Assembly: GCF_015475875.1 (NCBI RefSeq)
Contig: NZ_JADKYM010000010.1
Location: forward strand, 1-64,000
Length of the DNA: 64,000 nucleotides
DNA from: Sphingopyxis solisilvae
Lineage (GTDB): Bacteria; Pseudomonadota; Alphaproteobacteria; Sphingomonadales; Sphingomonadaceae
Direction of reading: 5' to 3'
In this document: positions 11,051 through 20,497 of the stretch, in pieces
Position numbering within the stretch: position 1 is the first letter of the stretch
How the letters are laid out: every line of letters begins with the position of its first letter
Notes under the pieces: generated by a model
Seen by the model: only the letters and a program-made list of their open reading frames with translations
What the model was told of the DNA's origin: nothing
The model's database searches: none
Made by a program: the position numbers and the translations under genes

Positions 11051-12115
11051 ATGACGCAAACCATACCGAGGATGCCCGCGATGACCCACCTTTTGAGGCG
11101 GTCGATGTTCTGGACGGCGCTGTTTGTCGCACCGGTACCGGTCGGCGCCAGCCCGACAGAGGCCACTCCGCCGCCACCCGCTCCCGTGCAGGCCGAGCCG
11201 CCCGCCGCACCCGAGATGGCCAGCGAGATCGTGCCGTTCATTCAGCCGTTCGACCTGGATGCGACGCGCCGCATGTCGGTGCAGGTGACGATCGGCGGCC
11301 AAGGCCCCTTTGCCTTTCTGGTCGATACCGGCGCCGAACGGACGGTGATCGCCCGCGAACTGGCGACCCGGCTCGGGCTGGTCGAAGGCGCCAGGTTGCG
11401 CATGGCGACGATCGGCGGATCGGCGACGGTGCCCAGCTTTCGCGTCGCCGCGCTGCAGATGTCGAACCTCCACCTTGCCGCGGTCGATGCGCCGGCCTTT
11501 CATGGCCGCCACATCGGGGCGGCGGGGCTGATCGGTGTCGACATGCTGGAGGAACGGCGGGTGCTGATCGATTTCCGCAAGGAGAGGATGGAGATTCGCG
11601 AAACGCGGCGGCGGGCGCCGCCGATCATCAACGACGACGACGCGATCATCGTGACGGCGCGCAATTCGGCGGGGCGTCTGATCCTATCAGACGCGCGGTT
11701 AAGCGGCCGGCGCATCGATGTGATCGTCGATACCGGCGCACAGACCAGCGTCGGCAATCTGGCGCTGCAAAAATTGGTCACGGAGCGGCGCGCCAACCGT
11801 TTTCCCTTTGTCGCGACCGAATTGACCGCCGTGACGGGCGAGGACGTCCCCGCCTTGCGCACCACGATCAAACGCATCGTCATCAACGGCATGGACGTCA
11901 ATGACCTGAACGTCAGCTTTGCCGACAGCCAGGCCTTTCGCGTCTTGGGGCTGAGCGAACGGCCGGCGCTGCTGCTGGGGATGGATGCGCTGTCGCTGTT
12001 CGACCGGATCGAGATCGATTTCCCGAACAAGCGCGTGGTGTTCGACCTGCCCGACGCGGCGCAACGTCCGACTGTGCCGCGGTTCGCCGCCAATATCGCG
12101 GGTGAGGGCGGATAG
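11051..12115 (+). CDS. Exported two-domain retropepsin-like aspartyl protease
   Basis: 354 residues; ATG 11051 chosen for the AAGAGGCGTAGG SD-like stretch just upstream (an alternative is the ATG at 11081). A hydrophobic N-terminal segment and Pro-rich linker suggest export. Two aspartyl-protease half domains follow: VDTGAERTVI (about residue 96) and VDTGAQTSVG (about 227), each followed by a hydrophobic-hydrophobic-Gly element (LIGVDML and LLGMDAL). Two full D-T-G motifs in one chain would allow an intramolecular retropepsin/pepsin-like active site. It lies between the helicase and PdeM genes and may be cotranscribed. Substrate unknown. Confidence 0.82.
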   Translation: MTQTIPRMPAMTHLLRRSMFWTALFVAPVPVGASPTEATPPPPAPVQAEPPAAPEMASEIVPFIQPFDLDATRRMSVQVTIGGQGPFAFLVDTGAERTVIARELATRLGLVEGARLRMATIGGSATVPSFRVAALQMSNLHLAAVDAPAFHGRHIGAAGLIGVDMLEERRVLIDFRKERMEIRETRRRAPPIINDDDAIIVTARNSAGRLILSDARLSGRRIDVIVDTGAQTSVGNLALQKLVTERRANRFPFVATELTAVTGEDVPALRTTIKRIVINGMDVNDLNVSFADSQAFRVLGLSERPALLLGMDALSLFDRIEIDFPNKRVVFDLPDAAQRPTVPRFAANIAGEGG

Positions 12116-12155
12116 TGCGCTTGCCGCACCGGCAAGCCCTTGCCATAGCGGCGCC

Positions 12156-12893
12156 ATGTCGGTCGCTCCGATCTTCACCTTTGCCGGTCAGGAATTCCGG
12201 ATGCTGGCCGACCGCGCGCTGTTCTGGCCGCGGCACCGCGTCCTGATCGTCGCCGACCTGCATCTGGAAAAGGCCAGCTGGTACGCGGCGTCGGGACAGC
12301 ATCTGCCGCCCTATGACAGCCATGACACGCTCGACCGGCTGGCACGGCTGGTCGCCGAAACGGACGCGCGGGCCGTGTGGTTCCTCGGTGACAGTTTCCA
12401 TGACCGCAACGCGGCGCGGCGGATCGCGCCCGCGGTGGCCGCGCGGCTGCATCGTCTGGCGGCGGCGACCCGGCTGCTGTGGATTGCGGGCAATCACGAC
12501 GGGCTGAGCGGCGGTGCCTGGGGGGGCAACATCGCCGACGAACATGTCGTCGACGGCATCGTGTTCCGGCACCAGAGCTGGTCGGACGAAACACGCAGCG
12601 AAATATCGGGCCATTTTCACCCCAAGCTGCGCACGAACGTCCGCGGCCGCCATCTGTCGCGCCCCTGTTTTGTCGGCGACGCGCAGCGGTTGATTCTGCC
12701 CGCCTTTGGCAGCCTGACCGGCGGAATCGCGGTCGACGATGCGGTGATCGCCGAAAATTTTTCCAGCCCCTATCAGGCGATGCTGGTCGCCGGAGGTCGT
12801 CGTCTGTGTTTTCCCTGCCCGGGCCGGCCGCGCGATGACGCTACGGCAAGCCGCCCCTTGCGCCGCGGCGCCGCGTCGGAGGGCGTTCGATAG
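12156..12893 (+). CDS. pdeM: Ligase-associated DNA damage response endonuclease PdeM
   Basis: 245-residue calcineurin-like metallophosphoesterase. Metal-binding motifs in order: DLHLEK (about residue 34), GDSFHD (about 82), GNHD (about 112), SGHFHPK (about 153). Matches the family of small phosphoesterases encoded with ligase-associated helicases and assigned to DNA repair. The C-terminal 25 residues are Arg/Ala-rich and poorly conserved in style. The gene begins 40 bases after the protease stop, just past a short hairpin (CTTGCCGCACCGGCAAG, 12120-12136). Confidence 0.88.
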   Translation: MSVAPIFTFAGQEFRMLADRALFWPRHRVLIVADLHLEKASWYAASGQHLPPYDSHDTLDRLARLVAETDARAVWFLGDSFHDRNAARRIAPAVAARLHRLAAATRLLWIAGNHDGLSGGAWGGNIADEHVVDGIVFRHQSWSDETRSEISGHFHPKLRTNVRGRHLSRPCFVGDAQRLILPAFGSLTGGIAVDDAVIAENFSSPYQAMLVAGGRRLCFPCPGRPRDDATASRPLRRGAASEGVR

Positions 12894-13031
12894 CGCCCTG
12901 CGGCGCTGTGGCGAAAAAACATCACCCCCGTAAAAACGACGCAATTACGTGCGTTTCGCTGGATCGTCGGCGCAATTCGATTATGTTCCGCGCGCAACGA
13001 GAATAATGAAATGTTGAGAGGAGTGCCCGAT

Positions 13032-15779
13032 ATGAAATCATCTTCCCTTCGTGCTGCCCGCTTGCTGCGCACCAGCGCGCTTGGCGTGTCGCTCGCCGTC
13101 GTCGCCGTGTCGGCGCCCGCCTTTGCCCAGGACGCCGCCGACACTGCCGCCGATGACGGCAACAGCGACATCGTCGTCACCGCACAGGGCCGCGCCCAGC
13201 GGCTGGCCGACGTGCCGGTCGCCATTTCGGCGGTCAACGCCGAAACGCTGCAGAACAGCGGCGCCAACGACATCCGCCAGCTGAACCAGGTGGCGCCCTC
13301 GCTGCTCGTCTCATCGACCGGGTCGGAAGCCAATGGCTCGGCGCGTATCCGCGGCATCGGCACCGTCGGCGACAACCCCGGCCTTGAAAGTTCGGTCCCC
13401 GTGTTCATCGATGGCGTTTACCGGTCGCGTTCGGGCATCGGCCTCAACGAGCTCGGCGAAATCGACCGCGTCGAAGTGCAGCGCGGCCCGCAGGGCACGC
13501 TCGGCGGCCGCAACTCGTCCGCCGGTCTGATCAGCATCTATTCCAAAAAGCCGAGCTTCACCTTTGGCGCCACGGGCGAAGTGACCTATGGCAATTACGA
13601 CTTCTGGCGCCTGGGCGGCAGCGTCACCGGACCGCTCGGCGACACGCTGGCGGCGCGGATCGACGGGGTCTGGGTCAAGCGCGACGGTTTCTATCGCGAC
13701 ACCACGAACAACACCGACGTCAACGACCGCAATCGGTATTTCCTGCGCGGCCAGTTGCTGTTTGAACCGACCGACGCGCTGTCGATCCGGCTGATCGCCG
13801 ATTATACCTATCGCGACGAGAAATGCTGCGCGGCGACCTATATCGACAACAGCGTCAACCCGTATATCGGCGATCTCAACAACCCGTCGACGCCGCTGAC
13901 GCCGCTCCAGCCCAACGGCAACAACATCATCAACGTGCTGCGCGACCTCGGCCAGCCGCTGTCGGCGTTGAACCAGGGCTATGGCCGCGCGATTTCGGTC
14001 AGCCCGGGCCGCAGCTTCGCCGGCGAAACCAAGGATTATGGCTTCTCGGGCCAGATCGACTATGATTTCGGCGGTGCGACGCTGACTTCGATCACCGGCT
14101 ATCGCCAATATCGGTCGAGCCAGGCGTCGGACACCGACTATGGATCGGTCGATATCCTTTATCGCGCACCAAGCGACGACGCCTATCGCCAGTTCCACAC
14201 CTTCACGCAGGAACTGCGCCTCAATGGTGAAGCTTTCGATGGCAAGCTCGACTGGCTGATCGGCGGCTTCTACGCCAATGAAAAGCTGACCGTGCGCGAC
14301 AATCTGCGCTTCGGCAATCAATATGGCCGCTTCGCAACGTGCCGCCTGATTTCGGGTGGTGGCTTGGCCGGTCTCTATTCGCCGACCAGCCCGTCGTGCA
14401 TCATTCCCGGCGTCGGCCCGGCAACGATCACCGGCGCCTTTGGTGCGGCGGCTCCCGCGATCCTCGGTGCGCTCACCGCACTCGACGGCATCAACGATCG
14501 TGGCAGCACCAACGACCGCTATTTCCAGAACGGTACCAACTGGGCGTTGTTCACGCACAATATCATACACATCACCGACAAGCTCGATCTGACGCTGGGC
14601 GCGCGCTACACGAACGACAAAAAGAAGTTCAGTGCGACCTTTGGCAACGACAACACCGGCTGTACGACGGTGCAGGGTCTGGTCGGCGGCTTGACCAGCG
14701 TTCCGGCGCTTGCGGCGGTGACGCAAGGCCTGATCGGGCTTGCCTGTCAGGGCAATTCGACGGCCGAACTGAACGGTGTGTCGATTCGCGACAAGCGTAG
14801 CGAAGACGAATGGACCGGCACCGCGATCCTGTCGTACAAGCCGATCGACGACCTGCTCCTCTATGCCAGCTTCGCGCGCGGCTACAAGGCGGGCGGATTC
14901 AACCTCGACCGTTCGGCGCTCAAGCCGCCGCTGGTGACCTTCGCTTCGGTCGGCGGCGCGCAAGCGCTGGTCGGCAATCTGCAGTTCGACCCCGAAAAGG
15001 TCGACAGCTACGAACTGGGTGCCAAATACTCGACCGGTCCGTTCAGCCTGGGTCTGTCGCTGTTCCGGTCCGATTTCCGGAACTTCCAGCTCAATACCTT
15101 CAACGGCACGGTCTTCCTGGTCCAGAATATCAACGGCTGTAAGGCCGATCTGGGCGGCGGCGACCGCGACACCAGCGCCGCTACGGGTGCCTGTGCAGCG
15201 GATAATGTCAGCTGGGGCGTGCGGGCCGAGGGTGTCGAGATCGAGGCATCGCTGGTTCCGGCGCGCAATTTCCGGATGGCGGCCGGCCTCACTTATGCGA
15301 ACACCAGCTATCGCAACAATCTGGTCGGCACGCGCCTCGGCGCGCCGCTCGACCCGGCGCTGCGCAAGCTGCCCGGCGACAATCTGTCGAACGCGCCCGA
15401 ACTGGTCGCGACCGGCAGCGTCACCTGGACCCCCGAACTCGGCAGCAGCGGCCTGACCGGCCTGGTTTATATCGATGGTCGCATGACCAGCGATTACAAC
15501 ACCGGTTCGGACCTGTTCCCCCAGAAGGAGCAGGATGGCTATGCGCTGTTCAACGCCCGCGTCGGTATTCGCGGCCGCGACGAGAAATGGGGCATCGAAG
15601 TCTGGGCGCAGAACCTGTTCAACAAACAATATGCACAGGTTGCGTTCAACTCGCCGTTCCAGGCGGGCACGACGGCAGCCCCGTTTGTCGATCCGCAATA
15701 TCCGGGCGGGCGTCAGATTTTCTCGCAGTTCCTGGCCGAACCGCGGACTTATGGCGTGACGCTGCGCGGCAAATTCTGA
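13032..15779 (+). CDS. TonB-dependent outer-membrane receptor (first of a tandem pair)
   Basis: 915 residues; ATG 13032 chosen because GAGAGGAG (13015-13022) is a good SD. A signal peptide ends near SAPAFAQ (about 34). A TonB-box-like DIVVTAQ follows, then the plug domain (LADVPVAISAV, RIRGIGTVG, VFIDGVYRSR, VEVQRGPQGTLGGRNSS) and a 22-strand-type barrel ending YGVTLRGKF with terminal Phe. The usual GTLFGRN motif reads GTLGGRN here. The closely related receptor at 16028 follows, indicating tandem duplication. Likely substrate (siderophore, sugar or other) cannot be told; energy would come from TonB-ExbBD at 43.4-46 kb. A strong terminator follows. Confidence 0.95.
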   Translation: MKSSSLRAARLLRTSALGVSLAVVAVSAPAFAQDAADTAADDGNSDIVVTAQGRAQRLADVPVAISAVNAETLQNSGANDIRQLNQVAPSLLVSSTGSEANGSARIRGIGTVGDNPGLESSVPVFIDGVYRSRSGIGLNELGEIDRVEVQRGPQGTLGGRNSSAGLISIYSKKPSFTFGATGEVTYGNYDFWRLGGSVTGPLGDTLAARIDGVWVKRDGFYRDTTNNTDVNDRNRYFLRGQLLFEPTDALSIRLIADYTYRDEKCCAATYIDNSVNPYIGDLNNPSTPLTPLQPNGNNIINVLRDLGQPLSALNQGYGRAISVSPGRSFAGETKDYGFSGQIDYDFGGATLTSITGYRQYRSSQASDTDYGSVDILYRAPSDDAYRQFHTFTQELRLNGEAFDGKLDWLIGGFYANEKLTVRDNLRFGNQYGRFATCRLISGGGLAGLYSPTSPSCIIPGVGPATITGAFGAAAPAILGALTALDGINDRGSTNDRYFQNGTNWALFTHNIIHITDKLDLTLGARYTNDKKKFSATFGNDNTGCTTVQGLVGGLTSVPALAAVTQGLIGLACQGNSTAELNGVSIRDKRSEDEWTGTAILSYKPIDDLLLYASFARGYKAGGFNLDRSALKPPLVTFASVGGAQALVGNLQFDPEKVDSYELGAKYSTGPFSLGLSLFRSDFRNFQLNTFNGTVFLVQNINGCKADLGGGDRDTSAATGACAADNVSWGVRAEGVEIEASLVPARNFRMAAGLTYANTSYRNNLVGTRLGAPLDPALRKLPGDNLSNAPELVATGSVTWTPELGSSGLTGLVYIDGRMTSDYNTGSDLFPQKEQDGYALFNARVGIRGRDEKWGIEVWAQNLFNKQYAQVAFNSPFQAGTTAAPFVDPQYPGGRQIFSQFLAEPRTYGVTLRGKF

Positions 15780-15802
15780 CCGCATAACATCGTCAAGACA
15801 GG

Positions 15803-15836
15803 GAGGGCGGGGCCGGCGGTCCCGCCCTCTTTTTTT
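15803..15836 (+). terminator. Rho-independent terminator after first TonB receptor
   Basis: Stem GAGGGCGGG (15803-15811) and CCCGCCCTC (15821-15829) with a GC loop, followed by seven T residues. Separates the two receptor genes, so they are probably transcribed independently. Confidence 0.9.
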
Positions 15837-15863
15837 GCCCGTCGCGCGGTGATCCGCGTCAAC

Positions 15864-15879
15864 CTGTCACCCCTGACAG
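15864..15879. promoter_or_regulatory. Palindrome upstream of second TonB receptor
   Basis: CTGTCA-CCCC-TGACAG, perfect 6-bp arms, about 150 bases upstream of the receptor start and just after the terminator of the first receptor. It could be an operator for receptor regulation or chance; no other copy was noticed. Confidence 0.3.
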
Positions 15880-16027
15880 CTGTGGCCGAAAAGTCGCGCC
15901 TTTGCGCCAATGACGCTACGGTATCGGCTTGTGCTGGCCAGTCCCCGCCGGGTCGTGATAGACAGCAGTCAACGATCAGAAAGACCGCTCTCCCGCAAAT
16001 GACAGACGATTGAGGAGGGCTATTGTC

Positions 16028-18814
16028 ATGAAAAATTCGATCAAGCGAACCACACGGTTCCTGTGCGGCGGGGCGACCGGCCTGTCGTTGGGATGCGCGC
16101 TGCTGGCGACGCCGGCCATGGCGCAGGAGGCGGGGGCCGACACCAGCGATGATACCATCATCGTCACCGCCACCCGCCGCAGCGAGGCGCTGTCCGATGT
16201 GCCGATCGCGGTGTCGGCGGTGACCGGCGAAACGCTCGAAAAGACCGGCGCCACCGACGTGCGCGCGCTGGGTCAGGTGGCGCCGTCGCTGCTGGTGTCG
16301 GGCGCCACCAGCGAAGTGAATTTCACGGCGCGCATCCGCGGCATCGGTACGGTCGGCGAAAACCCCGGCCTCGAAAGCTCGGTCGGGCTGTTCATCGACG
16401 GCGTGTATCGCAGCCGTACCGGCGTTGGCCTGTCCGAACTCGGCGATATCGAGCGGGTGGAGGTGCTGCGCGGGCCGCAGGGAACCTTGTTCGGTCGCAA
16501 CTCGACCGCCGGCCTGATCAACATCGTGACCAAGGGGCCGGATCTCGGCGGTTTCGGTGCCAAGGGATCGGTCAGTTACGGAAATTATGACTATTGGCGC
16601 ATCGACGGCATGATCAATGCGCCGCTGGGCGAAAAGGCGGCGCTCCGCATCGACGGCGTGTGGCAACAGCGCGACGGCTTTATCAAAAATGCAACGCCGG
16701 GCGAGCCCGACATCAATGACCGCGACCGCTGGCTGGCGCGCGGCCAGCTGCTGCTCGAACCGAGTGAGACGGTGAAACTGCGCCTGATCGCCGATTACAG
16801 CGAGCGCAAGGAAAACTGCTGCGGCGGGGTGCTGCTGAATCCTGTCCGCAATCTGGCGCGCGGCGCCGACGGTTTCCCCGTCGCCTCGGCCAACACGCTG
16901 TTGCCGATCCTGCAGATTCTGGGATCGAACCATCAGGTGCCGCCCTTGGGGACCAGTTTTGTGCGCCGACAGGCGACGACGCCGGGGGTGACCTATCGGT
17001 CTGATACCAAGGACTGGGGTGCCTCTGGCGAGGTCAACTGGGATCTGGGCGGCGCATCGCTGACGTCGATCACCGCTTATCGCGACTACAAGAATGCGCA
17101 GGGACAGGACGCCGATTTCAGCGCGCTCGACGTCTTGCGCCGCACCGACCTCGACCGCCGCTTCCGCCTGTTCACGCAGGAACTGCGCTTGCAGGGCGAG
17201 GCGTTCGACGGGCGGCTCGACTGGCTGGTCGGCGGCTATTACGCCGACGAAAAGCTCGATGTCGATGACGACATTGTTTACGGCAATAATTACGAACAAT
17301 TCGCCAACTGCCTGTTGTTTGCGAGCGCGCTGCCATCGGCGGTGCTGCCCACCAATCCCTTCTGCGTCAATGTGCCGGTCGTCCAGGGAACGATCGGCGC
17401 GCTGCCGCCCGGAGCGACGCGCAGCCTGCTCGAAGCGTTGATTGCCAACCCTGCGCGCCCCGGTTTCGGATCGCTCGCCGCGGCGCTCGGCCAGCCGACG
17501 CTGGCGATCAACGGCACCGGCAACCAGGGGTCGCGGTTTGCCCAGCGCAGCCGCAATTATGCGATCTTTACGCATAACAGCTTCGACATCGTCCCCGACG
17601 CGCTGACCTTGACGATCGGTGCGCGTTATACCAGCGAGCGCAAGACGCTGGATGCCGACGCCAATTTCAACAACGCCATCTGTCCGCTGATCGTCAATTC
17701 GCCGTTCCAGTCGCTCGCGACACTGCCCTGCGTCATTAACGGCACCGCGCCCGATCTGCCCCGCGGCAGCGCAGGCACGGTGTTCAAGGACAATGAGTGG
17801 ACCGGCACCGCGGTGCTCAGCTGGAAGCCGACTCCTGATCTGCTGGTTTATGGTTCGGCATCAAAGGGGTATAAGGCGGGCGGATTCAACCTCGACTTTT
17901 CGGCGCTCGACCGCACCTGCAACGTCGCCTTCGACACCGCATGCGCCGCGCGGCTGGCGCTGCCCGCGAATAGCAGCGGTAACGGCCGCCCCGAAGCGAG
18001 CGACCTGCAATTCGCCAGCGAAAAGGTCGACGCCTATGAATTGGGGATCAAATATGACGGTCCCGGGTTCGACCTCAACATCGCCGCTTTTTACCAGGAA
18101 TACAGCAATTACCAGCTGAACACCTTCAACGGCGTCAATTTCGAGGTCACCAATATCCAGGCGTGCAAGGACGATCTGGGCGGCGCCGACAGCGACGGGT
18201 CGGCCGCGACCGGTGCCTGCGCCGCCAACCGCCTGAAACCCGGCGTGCGGTCGAAGGGGATCGAAATCGAGGCGTTCCTGCGCCCGGCGCGTTATGTGTC
18301 GGTGAACATGGGGCTGACCTATGTCGATACGCTCTATCGCCGCAATCTGGTCGGTACCGGCGGTCGGCCGCTGTCGCCCGTCCTGTTCCAGCTGCCCGGC
18401 CGCGGGGTGTCGAACGCGCCGCGCTATGTCGCGACCGCGGGGATCAGCTGGACGCCGCCGATCGGCGGATCGGGAATGAGCGCGCTCGTCTATCTCGACA
18501 CCCGCCTGCAAAGCGACACCAACACCGGGTCGGACCTCGACGTCGAAAAGATCCAGGACGGCTTTGCGGTCTTCAACGGACGGCTTGGTCTCTATGGCCC
18601 GGATCGTCGCTGGGGTGTCGAACTGTGGGGCCAGAATCTGTTCAACAAGAAATATTACCAGATCGGCGCCGACATGCCGCTCCAGGGTGGAGGCACCTTC
18701 CGCGCCGTCGCTGCACCCGCCGCCAGCGGGCTCAGCGGCACCGCGAACCAGCTGTTCGTCGGCTTCCCCGGCGAACCGCGCACCTATGGTGTGACGCTGC
18801 GCGGCCGGTTCTGA
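16028..18814 (+). CDS. TonB-dependent outer-membrane receptor (second of a tandem pair)
   Basis: 928 residues; ATG 16028 follows GAGGAGG (16012-16018). Signal peptide to about residue 32 (ATPAMAQ), TonB-box-like TIIVTAT, plug domain with RIRGIGTVGENPGLESS, LFIDGVYRSR and GPQGTLFGRNSTAGLINI, and a barrel ending YGVTLRGRF. Sequence blocks closely parallel the preceding receptor throughout, including ENCCGG/EKCCAA cysteine pairs and the NTFNG and QACKDDLGG/NGCKADLGG loops, so the two arose by duplication with divergence of extracellular loops. The canonical GTLFGRN is intact here. Confidence 0.95.
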   Translation: MKNSIKRTTRFLCGGATGLSLGCALLATPAMAQEAGADTSDDTIIVTATRRSEALSDVPIAVSAVTGETLEKTGATDVRALGQVAPSLLVSGATSEVNFTARIRGIGTVGENPGLESSVGLFIDGVYRSRTGVGLSELGDIERVEVLRGPQGTLFGRNSTAGLINIVTKGPDLGGFGAKGSVSYGNYDYWRIDGMINAPLGEKAALRIDGVWQQRDGFIKNATPGEPDINDRDRWLARGQLLLEPSETVKLRLIADYSERKENCCGGVLLNPVRNLARGADGFPVASANTLLPILQILGSNHQVPPLGTSFVRRQATTPGVTYRSDTKDWGASGEVNWDLGGASLTSITAYRDYKNAQGQDADFSALDVLRRTDLDRRFRLFTQELRLQGEAFDGRLDWLVGGYYADEKLDVDDDIVYGNNYEQFANCLLFASALPSAVLPTNPFCVNVPVVQGTIGALPPGATRSLLEALIANPARPGFGSLAAALGQPTLAINGTGNQGSRFAQRSRNYAIFTHNSFDIVPDALTLTIGARYTSERKTLDADANFNNAICPLIVNSPFQSLATLPCVINGTAPDLPRGSAGTVFKDNEWTGTAVLSWKPTPDLLVYGSASKGYKAGGFNLDFSALDRTCNVAFDTACAARLALPANSSGNGRPEASDLQFASEKVDAYELGIKYDGPGFDLNIAAFYQEYSNYQLNTFNGVNFEVTNIQACKDDLGGADSDGSAATGACAANRLKPGVRSKGIEIEAFLRPARYVSVNMGLTYVDTLYRRNLVGTGGRPLSPVLFQLPGRGVSNAPRYVATAGISWTPPIGGSGMSALVYLDTRLQSDTNTGSDLDVEKIQDGFAVFNGRLGLYGPDRRWGVELWGQNLFNKKYYQIGADMPLQGGGTFRAVAAPAASGLSGTANQLFVGFPGEPRTYGVTLRGRF

Positions 18815-18849
18815 GGTCTCTCCCCCTCTCCCTATGGGGAGGGTTGGCG

Positions 18850-18887
18850 GGGGTCTGTTGCAGCCGGGCACTGTTGCGACAGACCCT
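18850..18887. terminator. Hairpin between convergent receptor and holA genes
   Basis: GGGTCTGTTGC (from 18851) pairs with GCGACAGACCC (to 18886) with one mismatch, around a 14-base loop. It lies between convergent genes and may act as a bidirectional terminator, though no T-tract follows. Confidence 0.45.
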
Positions 18888-18919
18888 TCGCATTCAGGCG
18901 CGACGGCAAGCGCCGGACC

Positions 18920-19951
18920 TTACCGCGCGCGTGCGGCCTGGTGCGCAATGTCGGTCATCAGCTTGCGGAACAGCACCGCGCCCGCCGTCCCCGATGATTT
19001 GAGCGCGCGCTCGCAGTCGAGCAGGCGGCTCATCAGCCGCGCGATGCGCAGCGAATCCCAGATGCGCAGCTGCGCGGTGACCGCATCGCGCTCTTTCCAG
19101 AACACTCCGCTGCTTTTCGCCGCGACCACGGTCGCCGGATGCGCGCCGGCATCGACCTCGGCGCGCAGCCGCGCCAGCGCCAGCGCGCGGATCGCGAGCG
19201 CGCGGATGATCCGGATTTCGGCGACGCCGACCGCCGCCGCGGTCGCGAGCATATCGGGCAGCTCGCGCACCTTGCCGCCCAGCGCCACATTGATGCACGC
19301 GCTGACGTCTTCCTCGTGCGTCGCGGCGCCCAGCGCGGCGATGTCGGCGGCGGCAACCTGGCGCTGGCGATCGGGTGCGGCGTCGAGGTACAGCGCCATT
19401 TTTTCGATCTCGCGCCGCATCAGCGCCTGGTCGCCCGACACCAGATCGACCAGCAATTGCGCCTCGGCATTCGCCAGCCGCAATCCCTGCTCCTCCGCGG
19501 CAGCGATCGCGATGCCGACCAGCGCGCGGCGATCGGGCTGGTAACAGATGGCAGCGACGGCATGGTCCGACGCTTCGACCAGCTTGACCAGTTTCGATTT
19601 GGCGGTGACCGATGCACCGGTCGCAACGACCGGATTGATCGCATTGTCCGCCGCCAGCAACGCCTCGACCGCTGCCAGCGCATCGTCGCCGCTGCCGGCG
19701 AGTTCGAGGCGGATGATCCGGGTCGACGAAAAAAGCGACATCGACGCCGCTTCGGCGGCGAGCAACGAGGGATCCTGCGCGAGCTGCGATCCCGACAGGT
19801 CAACCCGTTCGGCATCCTTGCCCGCGAGCCCGACCAGATGGTTCGCGACCGCCGCCATCGTCGCTTCGTCGGGGCCGGTGAGCAGATAGAGGCGGATTGC
19901 CGGACCGAGCCGCGACTGGCGCTCCAGATCGGTAGGCTTGACCGTTTTCAT
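18920..19951 (-). CDS. holA: DNA polymerase III subunit delta
   Basis: 343 residues, the expected length for HolA, the clamp-loader subunit that opens the beta clamp. The N-terminal LYLLTGPDEATMAAVANHLVG, the FSSTRIIRLELAGSGDDAL segment and the C-terminal helical domain with RIWDSLRIARLMSRLLDCERALKS (split across family features) fit HolA. It lies last in the leftward cluster DUF3576-leuS-lptE-holA, six bases after lptE, a gene order common in alphaproteobacteria. Confidence 0.93.
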   Translation of the reverse strand: MKTVKPTDLERQSRLGPAIRLYLLTGPDEATMAAVANHLVGLAGKDAERVDLSGSQLAQDPSLLAAEAASMSLFSSTRIIRLELAGSGDDALAAVEALLAADNAINPVVATGASVTAKSKLVKLVEASDHAVAAICYQPDRRALVGIAIAAAEEQGLRLANAEAQLLVDLVSGDQALMRREIEKMALYLDAAPDRQRQVAAADIAALGAATHEEDVSACINVALGGKVRELPDMLATAAAVGVAEIRIIRALAIRALALARLRAEVDAGAHPATVVAAKSSGVFWKERDAVTAQLRIWDSLRIARLMSRLLDCERALKSSGTAGAVLFRKLMTDIAHQAARAR

Positions 19952-19957
19952 CGCCGC

Positions 19958-20497
19958 TCAGGGCGTCGGTGCCGACGCGCTGGCGGGGCGACCGCCGCCG
20001 CGGTCGGCAAAGACGGCAAGCCGCGCGACGATCTGGTCGGAAATTCCCGAGGCGAGCCGCTCGAGCGCCGTGGTCTCGGCGGCGATCGTGGCAAATTCGC
20101 TGCCGACCACATCGATCCCGGCGTCCTGCGCGGCGGTTGCGTCGAGCAGTACCTCGCCGGTCGCGGTATCGACCAGTTGATAGCGGGCGCGCAGCGTCCG
20201 GCGCTCGCGCGTCACCGCATCGTCGGCCCGGACGCCAAAGCCGGTGATCGAATCTTCGAGCCGGACATCGAGCCGCAGGCGCTTGCCTGCGCCCTGTCCG
20301 CCCTGCGTCGCCTGTAACCGGTCGCGCAGCGCGTTGCGGACCAGCCAGCCGCTATGCCCCTCGATCGGCGCGACGTCGACATCGGCCAGAACCTGCGCGA
20401 CCGCCCCCTGGCTGCCGCCCGCATAAACGGGACGCAAACCGCAACCACCAAGGGCGAGCGAGGCCGTGACGAGGGCAGAGACGAAAAGCGTACGCAT
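19958..20497 (-). CDS. lptE: LPS-assembly lipoprotein LptE
   Basis: 179 residues beginning [19 protein letters not shown], a lipoprotein signal with Cys19. The mature part contains the typical LptE layout: GLRPVY after the cysteine, then DRLQATQGG and a C-terminal RLASGISDQIVARLAVF helix. LptE plugs the LptD barrel and assists LPS delivery to the outer surface. The start ATG overlaps the leuS stop by one base (TGATG), showing coupling. The start is fixed by the signal peptide. Confidence 0.92.
   Translation of the reverse strand: MRTLFVSALVTASLALGGCGLRPVYAGGSQGAVAQVLADVDVAPIEGHSGWLVRNALRDRLQATQGGQGAGKRLRLDVRLEDSITGFGVRADDAVTRERRTLRARYQLVDTATGEVLLDATAAQDAGIDVVGSEFATIAAETTALERLASGISDQIVARLAVFADRGGGRPASASAPTP

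Noticed and set aside
13311..17575. Long open frames antisense to both TonB receptors (13311-15785 and 15749-17575)
   Set aside because: They exactly shadow conserved receptor sequence; no SD or domains.
18815..18850. CCCCTCTCCCTATGGGGAGG motif as a further family A copy
   Set aside because: Only a short GGGGAGGG-like stretch is shared; the characteristic GGTGGCAG and CTGACGG blocks are absent.
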